Origin: Bacteroidales bacterium UBA4318
GTDB lineage: Bacteria; Bacteroidota; Bacteroidia; Bacteroidales; UBA932
DNA length: 32,066 nt
Reading direction: 5' to 3'
NCBI GenBank assembly: GCA_002393895.1
Contig: DGUE01000093.1
Span: 13,282-45,347, forward strand
Both the position numbers and the translations under genes were made by a program. Below, in pieces: positions 23,966-32,066 of this stretch. The notes below the pieces were generated by a model. The model ran no database searches, was not told the origin of the DNA, and saw nothing but the letters and a program-made list of their open reading frames with translations. The number at the start of each line of letters is the position of its first letter. The first letter of the stretch is position 1.

Positions 23966-23973
23966 CAAATATA
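23966..23973 (-). promoter_or_regulatory. -7 box of the GHKL ATPase gene
   Basis: Minus-strand TATATTTG gives a leader of about 100 bases. TTGCA and TGCAA arms (23952-23970) frame the likely start of transcription and could be an operator, but the arms are only 5 bases. Confidence 0.4.
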
Positions 23974-24003
23974 TGATTGTTTTTTGAAATAAAGAATAAA
24001 AAG

Positions 24004-24061
24004 TGGAGGCTTTCCCCTGTTTCAGTACGGCAGCAGACAATTCTGCTCTTCCGGGCCTCCA
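24004..24061. other. long-loop inverted repeat in the island gap
   Basis: TGGAGGC (24004-24010) and GCCTCCA (24055-24061) are perfect 7-base arms 44 bases apart. The 297-base gap 23862-24158 otherwise holds the ATPase leader and the Rpn terminator; no gene is seen. Confidence 0.35.
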
Positions 24062-24099
24062 TCTATCGGGAAGGACTCATGGAAAAGGAATTAAACTAA

Positions 24100-24123
24100 A
24101 AGGGAGCCGAATTCGGCCCCTTT
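24100..24123 (-). terminator. terminator of the Rpn remnant
   Basis: A hairpin AAGGGAGCCG, loop AATT, CGGCCCCTTT with one A-C mismatch and one G-T pair. On the minus strand it is followed by TTTAGTTTAATT. It lies 35 bases after the remnant's stop. Confidence 0.6.
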
Positions 24124-24158
24124 AAAGAATGTGTTGTATTGAATTGCACGAGTCCTTT

Positions 24159-24452
24159 CTATTGCTTAAGAATCTTCAGATCTTCTTCGCTTAAGCCTGT
24201 GACACGTAGAATTATCTCCATAGCAACGCCTTCGGACAGTAATTTTGCCGCAATTTCTCGGCTGGCTTCTTCCTTGTAGTATTCATAGTTAGCCTCGGCA
24301 ATGTCTGCGAGTTCTTCGTAGATACTGGACTTGAAATAAGCTTGTTTTTGCTCTTCAGTCATATTATTTAAACGCAAGGCATCCATGAGCTTGTGGAATC
24401 TAGGGTTGATATCTTCTGGCATACCGACAAATTTAGGAAAATTCCTGAACAT
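24159..24452 (-). pseudogene. C-terminal remnant of Rpn-family (PD-(D/E)XK) recombination-promoting nuclease
   Basis: Only 97 codons from the first ATG: MFRNFPKFVGMPEDINPRF through EEQKQAYFKSS to a tail EGVAMEIILRVTGLSEEDLKIL, which is the usual end of Rpn/transposase-like nucleases in Bacteroidetes. The catalytic N-terminal domain is absent. The frame stays open upstream into repeat array D, whose first unit begins 14 bases beyond the ATG, so the nuclease part was probably lost at the array. Whether the remnant is still translated is unknown; it retains a terminator. Confidence 0.7.
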
Positions 24453-24465
24453 AATACCACGGCAG

Positions 24466-24604
24466 ACCTGTAGAGCTTTTTGGCCTTTTTCTCTACAGGT
24501 AGGGCAAAAAATGGCTGACCCGTAGAGGTTTGGCCGGAAATCCTCGACGGGTAGGGGGTAAAAAGGGGGTACCTGTAGAGTTTTTGGCCAAATTCTCTAC
24601 AGGT
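24466..24604 (-). repeat. REP-like array D: three units, 52/53-bp period
   Basis: Units at 24466-24500, 24518-24552 and 24571-24604, in the same orientation as array C. The first and third have perfect outer arms ACCTGTAGAG/CTCTACAGGT; the second has ACCCGT/ACGGGT. The first spacer AGGGCAAAAAATGGCTG matches the others when reversed. It fills the gap between the Rpn remnant and the symporter and ends 25 bases before that gene's -7 box. Confidence 0.85.
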
Positions 24605-24629
24605 CCTCGCAAAAGCCGCGAAAATAACC

Positions 24630-24637
24630 TATCTTTG
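24630..24637 (+). promoter_or_regulatory. -7 box of the symporter operon
   Basis: TATCTTTG ends 4 bases before the ATG at 24642. The -33 region would fall on the edge of array D, so the repeat may influence this promoter. Confidence 0.5.
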
Positions 24638-24641
24638 AAAT

Positions 24642-25808
24642 ATGAAAATACTCAAACCCGGTCTGTTCGTGAAGGTGCTGGCGGCGATTGCGGCCGGAGC
24701 CCTGCTGGGGCTGATAGCGCCCGATGTGCTGGTGCGCATCTTCAAGACCTTCAATACCCTTTTCGCGCAGCTGCTGAAGTTCATCGTGCCCCTGCTGGTG
24801 CTGGGCCTGGTGACTCCGGCCATAGCCAATGTGGGCAAGGGAGCTGGCAAGATGCTGCTGGTGGTGCTGGCGATTGCCTATCTCTCCACCATCTGCTCGG
24901 GCTTCTTCGCCCATGTGTGCGGGTCGAACCTGATGCCGCATTACCTGCATGCGGGGGAATTGTCGGCCGATGCCATGTCCGCGAAGGAATTCCTGCCGTA
25001 TTTCGACCTAAAGATCCCCCCGCTCTGCGACATCATGACCGCCCTCGTGCTCTCGTTCATGCTGGGCGTGGGCATGATCTTCATAGGCTCGGGCGCCCTC
25101 AAGAAGGGCTTCGATGAGTTCGGGGAAATCATCAAGCTTACCATCGAAAAGGCCATCATCCCCCTGCTGCCCTGGTACATCTTCACCATGATGTGCGAGA
25201 TGAGTGCCAAGGGGGTGATTTCCGTGGTGCTGGGCTCCGGCGCCAAGATTATCCTCACCGGGGTGGTGCTGACGCTGATCTGGCTGGTGATCCAGTACTG
25301 CATCGCCGGCGCGATAGCCGGGAAGAACCCCTTCAAGTGCCTTTGGAACATGATTCCGGCCTACCTGACCGCATTCTCCATCTGCTCCTCCTCCGCCGCC
25401 ATCCCGGTCACCGCCTCGTGCGCGAAGAAGAACGGGCTGGAGGATGATATAGTGGATTTCACCATCCCCCTCTGCTCCACCGTGCACATGTGCGGATCCA
25501 CCATCAAGCTGGCGGTTTCCGCGATAGCGGTGGCCTACATATTCGGGGTGCCGGTGCCCTTTGCGGTGTATGTGAACTTTGTGCTGATGCAGGGGATAGC
25601 TGCGGTCGCGGCCCCGGGCGTGATGGGCGGCGTGCTGATGGCTTCGGTTGGCCTGCTGGAATCCATCATGGGATTCACTCCGGACCAGACGGCCCTCGTT
25701 ATGACCCTTTACCTGGCCCTGGACGGCTATGGCCCCGGCTGCAATGTAACCGGCGACGGCGCCATTGCCATAGTGATAGATAAACTGTTCAAAAAGAAGA
25801 AGTTATGA
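24642..25808 (+). CDS. dicarboxylate/amino acid:cation symporter (DAACS family)
   Basis: This is a sodium- or proton-coupled carrier for acidic amino acids, dicarboxylates or serine/threonine in the inner membrane. The 388-residue protein has about eight membrane helices. The first is FVKVLAAIAAGALLGLIAP; next LLKFIVPLLVLGLVTPAI. The serine-rich reentrant loop SICSSSAAIPVT of the family is visible as FSICSSSAAIPVTASC, and the second loop region has TIKLAVSAIAVAY and GYGPGCNVTGDGA. The substrate cannot be assigned. The stop overlaps the following nitrilase gene by 4 bases (ATGA). Confidence 0.9.
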   Translation: MKILKPGLFVKVLAAIAAGALLGLIAPDVLVRIFKTFNTLFAQLLKFIVPLLVLGLVTPAIANVGKGAGKMLLVVLAIAYLSTICSGFFAHVCGSNLMPHYLHAGELSADAMSAKEFLPYFDLKIPPLCDIMTALVLSFMLGVGMIFIGSGALKKGFDEFGEIIKLTIEKAIIPLLPWYIFTMMCEMSAKGVISVVLGSGAKIILTGVVLTLIWLVIQYCIAGAIAGKNPFKCLWNMIPAYLTAFSICSSSAAIPVTASCAKKNGLEDDIVDFTIPLCSTVHMCGSTIKLAVSAIAVAYIFGVPVPFAVYVNFVLMQGIAAVAAPGVMGGVLMASVGLLESIMGFTPDQTALVMTLYLALDGYGPGCNVTGDGAIAIVIDKLFKKKKL

Positions 25809-26998
25809 GAAGATTTCTGCTGCCGGCCTTGCTGCTGCTGGCCTGCTGCTCGTGCCAGAACAACGGGAAAAGCGAAGGCCAGATGAAGGCCCGTGTGATC
25901 CAGCCCCTTTTTGCCATGGACGAGGCCGGGCTGGATGCTAGCTATGAATGGACCCTGCGCGAGCTGCGCGACTGCGACCCCAGCCTGGATATAGTTGTGC
26001 TGCCGGAGTTCAGCGAGGTGCCCGGAAAGACCAGCGCCCCAGGCTTTCTGGAGACAGTTCACAAGTATGGCCCCCAACTGCTTGAGGCCTGCCAGGAGAC
26101 TGCCCGCCGCTGCAGCACCCTGGTGTTCTGCGGGGCGATAGACACATCCTGGGATGTGCCCCGCAATGCCATCTTCGTATATGGCCGGGACGGCTCCCTT
26201 CTCGGGAAGTATTACAAGGAGCACCTCACCGCCGGCGAGTGGCAGAAGTACGGGCTGGACAAGAGCTATACCGAGCAGTGGAACGAGCCGTACTTGCTTG
26301 ATATAGAGGGTGTTCGCTACATGTTCCTGATCTGCTACGACTTCTATTTCTACGAGAACTACTCCAACATCGCCCGCTGGAAGCCGGATGTGATCATCGG
26401 CGCTTCGCATCAGCGCAGCGATCCCCATCACGTGCTGGACATTATCGACCAGTTCTGTGCCTACAATACAGGTGCGTACCTTGTGCGCGCATCCGTCTCC
26501 ATGGGCAGGAACTCCGATATCGGAGGATGCTCCTGCGTGGTGGGCCCGGACGGAAAGATTATGGGAAACCTCTATTCTAAGGTGGATCATCTGGACGTGT
26601 GCTTCGATCCGCATAAGAAGTTCCTGAAGCCTGCGGGATACGGCAATCCGCCCGCAATGCATTCGGAGTATATAGAGATAGGCCGCAGGCCCTGGAAGTA
26701 TCGCCCGGGCGGCAGCGCCATAGTGCCACCGCTCTCCGAGCAGCCTTCCGAACGCACCAGAGTCTATAGTAACGATCTCGCCACCCTCGGCGCTGCCGTT
26801 GCCACCGGCGTGCAGGAAATCGCCTTCGACCTCGACGCCTCCTCCGATTGGGAGTCTGTGCTGAGGCCCATCATGGCCAAGCTGGCCTGCCACGCCATCA
26901 TGAACATCCGCCTCAAGGGCGACTGGACTCCCGAAGCCCGTTCCCGCCTCGAAGAAATAGTTTTTGCATACGATGCGGTGGAATATGTTTATTATTGA
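25805..26998 (+). CDS. nitrilase-superfamily (carbon-nitrogen hydrolase) lipoprotein
   Basis: Members hydrolyse amides or nitriles through a Glu-Lys-Cys triad. The 397-residue protein shows Glu68 (VVLPEFSE), Lys138 (GKYYKEHL) and Cys177 (FLICYDFYFYE). It begins MRRFLLPALLLLACCSC, with a lipobox at Cys14-17, so the enzyme should be membrane-anchored outside the cytoplasm, which is uncommon for this superfamily. About 95 residues after the catalytic domain (from about residue 300) form an extra module I do not recognise. ATGA coupling to the symporter suggests that the enzyme releases an acidic compound, or ammonia and an acid, taken up by the carrier. This is inference. Confidence 0.85.
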   Translation: MRRFLLPALLLLACCSCQNNGKSEGQMKARVIQPLFAMDEAGLDASYEWTLRELRDCDPSLDIVVLPEFSEVPGKTSAPGFLETVHKYGPQLLEACQETARRCSTLVFCGAIDTSWDVPRNAIFVYGRDGSLLGKYYKEHLTAGEWQKYGLDKSYTEQWNEPYLLDIEGVRYMFLICYDFYFYENYSNIARWKPDVIIGASHQRSDPHHVLDIIDQFCAYNTGAYLVRASVSMGRNSDIGGCSCVVGPDGKIMGNLYSKVDHLDVCFDPHKKFLKPAGYGNPPAMHSEYIEIGRRPWKYRPGGSAIVPPLSEQPSERTRVYSNDLATLGAAVATGVQEIAFDLDASSDWESVLRPIMAKLACHAIMNIRLKGDWTPEARSRLEEIVFAYDAVEYVYY

Positions 26999-27036
26999 TT
27001 ATCTGGAAGTTGACGTAGAATAACTAGCTTGCTGTT

Positions 27037-28298
27037 TCAGCGGATAACAATCTCCGAACGGTCGGGGCCGACGGAGATGATGCGGATGGGGCACCCGGTC
27101 TCTTTCTCAATGAAAGCCACGTAGTTCTTGAACGCTTCGGGGAAGTCCTCGTAGCGGCGGACCTTAGTGATGTCTTCTTTCCAGCCGGGGAACTCGGTGT
27201 AGACGGGAGTGACATCGTTGGGGCATTCGAACGGGAAGTCGGTAACGGTCTGTCCGTCAATCTGATAAGCGGTTGCGACCTTCACCGTGTCGAAGCCGTT
27301 CATCACATCTGCCTTCATCATTATCAGTTCGGTGACCCCGTTCATCATCACGGCATACTTCAGGGCCACGAGGTCCAGCCAGCCGCAGCGGCGGGGACGA
27401 CCGGTGGTGGCGCCGTACTCGCGTCCGATCTGGCGCAGGCGCTCTCCGGTGGCATCGAACAGTTCGGTTGGGAAAGGGCCGCTGCCCACGCGGGTGCAGT
27501 AGGCCTTGAAGATGCCCATCACCTTGCCTACCCGGCTGGGAGCTACTCCCAGTCCTGTGCAGACGCCGGCGCTCATGGTGTTGGACGAGGTCACGAAGGG
27601 ATAGGTGCCGAAGTCGATGTCCAGCATCGAGCCCTGTGCTCCTTCCGCCAGCACGGGGACGTCGTTGTCCAGGTAGCGGTTTACTGTGAACTCGCTGTCG
27701 ATGAAGGTGAACCTCTTCATCTTCTCCACCGCCTGGAACCACTTCACTTCGTAGTCGGTGATGTCGAAGGGGAACTTATACTGGGAGAGAAGGCCGAAGT
27801 GCTTGTATTTCAGCGCCTCATAGCGCTGGATGAACTCGGGTGAGAGGGTGTCTCCAACGCGGAGGCCGTTGCGCCCGGTCTTGTCCATGTAGGTGGGGCC
27901 TATGCCCTTGAGGGTGGAGCCGATCTTCCCCTTGCCCTTGGCCGCCTCGCTGGCGGCATCCAGCATCCTGTGGGTGGGAAGGATGAGGTGGGCCTTCTTG
28001 GAAATGAGAAGCTTGCCGGTGATGTCTATACCCTTGGCCTCGATGGCCTCGATTTCATCCTGCAGGATGACAGGGTCCACCACCACTCCGTTGCCTATGA
28101 TATTCACCGAATCCGGACGGAAGATGCCGGAGGGAACGGTGTGAAGCACGAAGCCGTCTCCGTCGAAAACGAGGGAATGGCCTGCATTCGGGCCGCCCTG
28201 GAAGCGGGCGATAACCTTATAATCCGGGGTCAGCACATCGACCACTTTGCCTTTGCCCTCATCGCCCCATTGGAGGCCGAGGACCACGTCTACCTTCT

Positions 28299-28302
<4 letters not shown>
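27037..28302 (-). CDS. purA: adenylosuccinate synthetase
   Basis: It joins IMP and aspartate with GTP to make adenylosuccinate, the first step from IMP to AMP. The 421-residue length is standard. Motifs: [14 protein letters not shown] near the N-terminus (catalytic Asp and P-loop), [23 protein letters not shown] and [11 protein letters not shown]. It is the last gene of purC-purB-purA; its ATG overlaps the purB stop (ATGA). It converges with the nitrilase gene 38 bases away; no hairpin is clear between them. Confidence 0.97.
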
Positions 28303-29590
<1,288 letters not shown>

Positions 29591-29594
<4 letters not shown>

Positions 29595-30535
29595 AGCTTT
29601 TTCAGGAAAGTGCTGATATTGTTTTCTATGCGTGCTGCGGGATCCGGGTCCTCTGCCTTGGCAAAAGGCACGCCGGTTATATGTTCGTAGAGTTCGATGT
29701 AGCGGTCGGTGATGCCGGACACCACCTCCGGGGTCATATCGGGCACTTTCTGCCCGGCCTGGCCCTGGAATCCGTTTGCCATCAGCCACTCACGCACGAA
29801 TTCCTTGGAGAGCTGTTTCTGGTGCTCGCCCTTTGCGAGGCGCTGCTCGTAGCCTTCTGCGTAGAAGTAGCGGGAGGAGTCGGGGGTGTGGATTTCATCC
29901 ATCAGGATGATGCGGCCGTCGCGCTTGCCGAACTCGTATTTGGTGTCTACCAGTATCAGTCCCTTGCCGGCCGCCATTTCGGTCCCCCTTGCGAAAAGGG
30001 CACGTGTGTAGGCTTCCAACTGCTCGTAGTCCTCTTTCCCCACGATGCCGCGGGCGATGATTTCTTCTTTGGAAATGTCTTCATCGTGGCCCTCGTCGGC
30101 CTTGGTGGTGGGGGTGATGATGGGCTCTGGAAAGCGCTGGTTCTCCACCATTCTGTCCGGCAGCGGCACGCCGCAGATGCTGCGCTTGCCGGCCTTGTAT
30201 TCGCGCCAGGCGTGGCCGGTGAGGTATCCGCGGATGACCATTTCCACCTTGAAGGGCTCGCAGCGCCAGCCTATGGTGGCCATGGGATCCACCTCCGCAA
30301 TCTTCCAGTTGGGGATGATGTCGGCGGTGGCATCGAGGAAACGGGATGCTATCTGGTTGAGTACCTGGCCCTTGAACGGTATGCCTTCCGGCAGCACCAC
30401 ATCGAATGCGGAGATGCGGTCGGTGGCCACCATCACAAGATAATCTTTGCCTATTGAGTAAACGTCGCGGACTTTGCCCGTATACTTGGACACCTGCCCG
30501 GGGAGGAGAAAATCGGTACGGATTAAAGCTTTCAT
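29591..30535 (-). CDS. purC: phosphoribosylaminoimidazole-succinocarboxamide synthase
   Basis: It links aspartate to CAIR with ATP to give SAICAR. The 314-residue length is typical of the longer form. Motifs: [12 protein letters not shown] near the start (ATP), [38 protein letters not shown] (as [10 protein letters not shown] and [12 protein letters not shown]), and [11 protein letters not shown] with [12 protein letters not shown]. It heads the operon; its stop overlaps purB (ATGA). A TATATTCG box at 30559-30566 on the minus strand, about 23 bases upstream of the ATG, is a candidate promoter. Confidence 0.97.
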
Positions 30536-30558
30536 TTTGGTAATACGCTATCCGTGCA

Positions 30559-30566
30559 CGAATATA
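30559..30566 (-). promoter_or_regulatory. candidate -7 box of the pur operon
   Basis: Minus-strand TATATTCG differs from TAnnTTTG in one position. It lies between the tRNA terminator and purC. An A/T-rich stretch TTTTCAAAAATC upstream may serve as the -33 part. Confidence 0.35.
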
Positions 30567-30594
30567 CTCATTATTCTTGATTTTTGAAAATAAA

Positions 30595-30626
30595 AAGGAG
30601 ACATCCTCTTTCGAAGATGTCTCCTT
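30595..30626 (-). terminator. terminator of tRNA-Leu
   Basis: AAGGAGACATC and GATGTCTCCTT form an 11-bp perfect stem with a 10-base loop. On the minus strand it ends in TTTTTATTTTC. It begins one base after the tRNA, so it separates the tRNA from purC. Confidence 0.85.
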
Positions 30627-30627
30627 G

Positions 30628-30710
30628 TGCGGTAGGTGAGAGTCGAACTCACACACCCCAACGGGCACTACCCCCTCAAAGTAGCGTGTCTACCATTTCA
30701 CCACTACCGC
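30628..30710 (-). tRNA. tRNA-Leu (anticodon GAG)
   Basis: An 83-base class II tRNA. The acceptor GCGGTAG pairs with CTACCGC with discriminator A. The anticodon stem CTACT/GGTAG holds loop TTGAGGG. A long variable arm has CCC/GGG. The T arm is GTGAG TTCGACT CTCAC. CCA is not encoded. It reads CTC and CTT codons. Confidence 0.95.
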
Positions 30711-30771
30711 GATTTGGGACTGCAAAAATATAGATAATTCCGGAAAACACAAAATTTTCCGAAAAAATATT

Positions 30772-30779
30772 TAACTTTG
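30772..30779 (+). promoter_or_regulatory. -7 box of rpsP-rimM
   Basis: TAACTTTG fits TAnnTTTG exactly and leaves a leader of about 50 bases before rpsP. It lies between the divergent tRNA-Leu and rpsP. Confidence 0.6.
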
Positions 30780-30833
30780 CAGCCCCTTACGAGTTGAGGG
30801 ATACACATTTATTAACTATTAAACAGAAACACA

Positions 30834-31373
30834 ATGGCTGTTAAAATTCGTCTCCAGCGCCACGGAAAGAAGAATTTCGCATTCTTCGACATTGTTGTGG
30901 CCGACACCCGCGCCCCTCGTGACGGACGCTTCATCGAGCAGATCGGTTCTTACAATCCCAACACCAACCCTGCCACCATCGTTCTCAACGCAGACCGTGC
31001 CCTCGCATGGCTCAATGTAGGTGCAGAACCTACCCTGGTTTGCCGCCGCATCCTCTCCTACGAAGGAGTCCTTCTCCGCAAGCACCTCAACGGTGGCATT
31101 GCAAAGGGCGCCCTCACCCAGGAGCAGGCCGATGCAAAGTGGAACGCCTGGAAGGCAGAGCGTGACGCTAAGATCGCTGCCAAGAAGTCGAACCTCGCCA
31201 ACGCCGCCATCGAAGCAAAGAAGGCTGCCAAGGCAGAGGAGACCAAGGTGAAAGAGGCACGCGCAGAGGCTATCGCAAAGAAGGCCGCCGAACTTGCTGC
31301 AAAGCAGGCAGAGGCTGTTGCCGAAGAGGCTCCCGCCGAGGAGGCCGCCGAAGCACCTGCAGAGGAAGCATAA
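30834..31373 (+). CDS. rpsP: 30S ribosomal protein S16, with extended tail
   Basis: S16 binds the 5' domain of 16S rRNA. The first about 85 residues are a normal S16 ([37 protein letters not shown]). A further 90 or so residues follow, rich in Ala, Glu and Lys, likely helical ([17 protein letters not shown]) and ending in acidic EEAPAEEA repeats. Such tails are usual in Bacteroidetes S16. The stop and the rimM ATG share one base (TAATG), so rpsP and rimM are coupled. Confidence 0.97.
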   Translation: MAVKIRLQRHGKKNFAFFDIVVADTRAPRDGRFIEQIGSYNPNTNPATIVLNADRALAWLNVGAEPTLVCRRILSYEGVLLRKHLNGGIAKGALTQEQADAKWNAWKAERDAKIAAKKSNLANAAIEAKKAAKAEETKVKEARAEAIAKKAAELAAKQAEAVAEEAPAEEAAEAPAEEA

Positions 31374-31846
31374 TGCTCCCTGTTGCCAAAGTCGTAAAAT
31401 CTTTCGGCACCGACGGAGGGCTGCTCCTGAGCGGCAACGTCGATCTGGAAACTTTGGACTTCAAGGAACCTGTATTCATCGAATTCGATGGATTGCAGGT
31501 TCCTTTCTTTATTCTCGACTGCCAGCCGAAAGGCGGCAAGGCGGTAGTGCATCTCAATGATGTTGATAATCTGGAAGATGCCGAAGAAATGGTAGGCCGC
31601 ACCATCTATGCCGATGTGGAGATGGAAGATGAGCAGGAGCTCGATTTCACCGGCTGGGCCATCATCGACCATGGCAGGGCGATAGGCACCTGCACCGGGC
31701 TTGAGCCCATCCCCGGCAACCCCTGCCTCTATGTGAAGCTTGCCGACGGCAGCGAACCCCTCATTCCTCTTCACGAAGACTTTATCGCCGGCATCGACGA
31801 GGCCTCCCGCACCCTCTCCCTGAATCTCCCGGAAGGATTATACTAG
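31373..31846 (+). CDS. rimM: ribosome maturation factor RimM
   Basis: RimM helps mature the head of the 30S subunit and binds S19. The 157-residue length is normal. It has an N-terminal RimM domain (VAKVVKSFGTDGGLLLSG) and a C-terminal PRC barrel (LDFTGWAIIDHGRAIGT to LIPLHEDFIAGIDEASRTL). The usual trmD and rplS do not follow; an acyltransferase gene does. It overlaps rpsP by one base. Confidence 0.95.
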   Translation: MLPVAKVVKSFGTDGGLLLSGNVDLETLDFKEPVFIEFDGLQVPFFILDCQPKGGKAVVHLNDVDNLEDAEEMVGRTIYADVEMEDEQELDFTGWAIIDHGRAIGTCTGLEPIPGNPCLYVKLADGSEPLIPLHEDFIAGIDEASRTLSLNLPEGLY

Positions 31847-31873
31847 CTTCTTTGCACTTTGGCAGAATTTTGC

Positions 31874-31881
31874 TATCTTGC
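31874..31881 (+). promoter_or_regulatory. -7 box of the acyltransferase gene
   Basis: TATCTTGC is one base off TAnnTTTG and is followed by a leader of about 20 bases. CTTTGG about 20 bases upstream could be the -33 part. Confidence 0.4.
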
Positions 31882-31908
31882 AGGCTGGCAGTGTAATACC
31901 TGAACCAG

Positions 31909-32066
31909 ATGAAGAAAATATTTCCGCGTTTCGACATGGCGCGCGATCCGATACGCACGCAATGGTACCTGAAACCCATCACCAAACTCCTTAGCTGGCC
32001 GGCCGTAATGGCGCACAGGCCTAAGATTACCAAAATCGGCACCGAAGGCCTCGAGCCTCCGTTCAT
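31909..32066 (+). CDS. glycerolipid acyltransferase-like protein, N-terminal part
   Basis: The window ends after 52 codons. MKKIFPRFDMARDPIR, WYLKPITKLLSWPAVMAHRP and KITKIGTEGLEPPF resemble the start of Bacteroidetes 1-acyl-glycerol-3-phosphate acyltransferase-like proteins, where the HX4D motif would come just after the window's end. Because the catalytic part is absent, the assignment rests on this lead-in sequence alone. Confidence 0.6.
   Translation, partial: MKKIFPRFDMARDPIRTQWYLKPITKLLSWPAVMAHRPKITKIGTEGLEPPF

Noticed and set aside
29595..29789. Longer purB start
   Set aside because: It lies inside purC; PurB homology begins at MIERYS and the ATGA overlap fixes the start at 29594.

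Overview
The window looks like chromosomal DNA of a GC-rich member of the Bacteroidetes, probably Bacteroidales. The signs are the promoter -7 box TAnnTTTG in front of many genes, few Shine-Dalgarno sequences, an S16 protein with a long Ala/Glu/Lys tail, a type IX secretion-like C-terminal domain, a PorV/PorQ-like barrel, a GH125/GH29 glycan-degrading set, and tRNA genes without encoded CCA. The genus cannot be fixed from the sequence.

Layout. 1-3230: end of rpsL, then rpsG, fusA and rpsJ, a CAT-anticodon tRNA and a terminator; the S10 operon is cut after rpsJ. 3231-3430: intergenic hairpins and one 35-bp repeat unit. 3434-7490 (minus): a three-gene operon of a catalytically degenerate Fic-like winged-helix protein, a subtilisin-like lipoprotein with a sorting domain, and a PorV/PorQ-like barrel. 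7585-10643 (plus): aminopeptidase P, a FabG-type reductase and a BadF-type sugar kinase. 10644-14003: repeat array B, a REP-associated tyrosine transposase (RAYT) whose stop overlaps comF, a small barrel protein, a DUF456 membrane protein and inverted repeat array C. 14062-16122 (minus): three genes, namely an AlkZ-related protein, an unknown protein and a DUF1963 protein. 16153-22178: SGNH hydrolase, GH29 fucosidase, esterase, L-cysteine desulfidase-like protein and GH125 mannosidase. 22269-24452: a more AT-rich island with a GHKL/MORC-like ATPase and the tail of an Rpn-type nuclease, bounded by repeat array D. 24642-26998: a dicarboxylate-type symporter and a nitrilase-superfamily lipoprotein. 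27037-30535 (minus): purC-purB-purA. 30628-32066: tRNA-Leu(GAG), rpsP, rimM and the start of an acyltransferase gene.

The most notable system is a REP-like repeat family. Ten imperfect palindromes of about 35 bp lie at four intergenic sites, three of them arrays of three units with a 52-bp period. A RAYT gene sits directly beside one array, and the stem shows compensatory base changes. Other notable points are a repeated 20-21-bp module of two back-to-back -7 boxes, several genes whose -7 box ends only 4-8 bases before the ATG, seven 4-base ATGA gene overlaps, and a Fic protein that keeps its inhibitory motif but has lost its active site.
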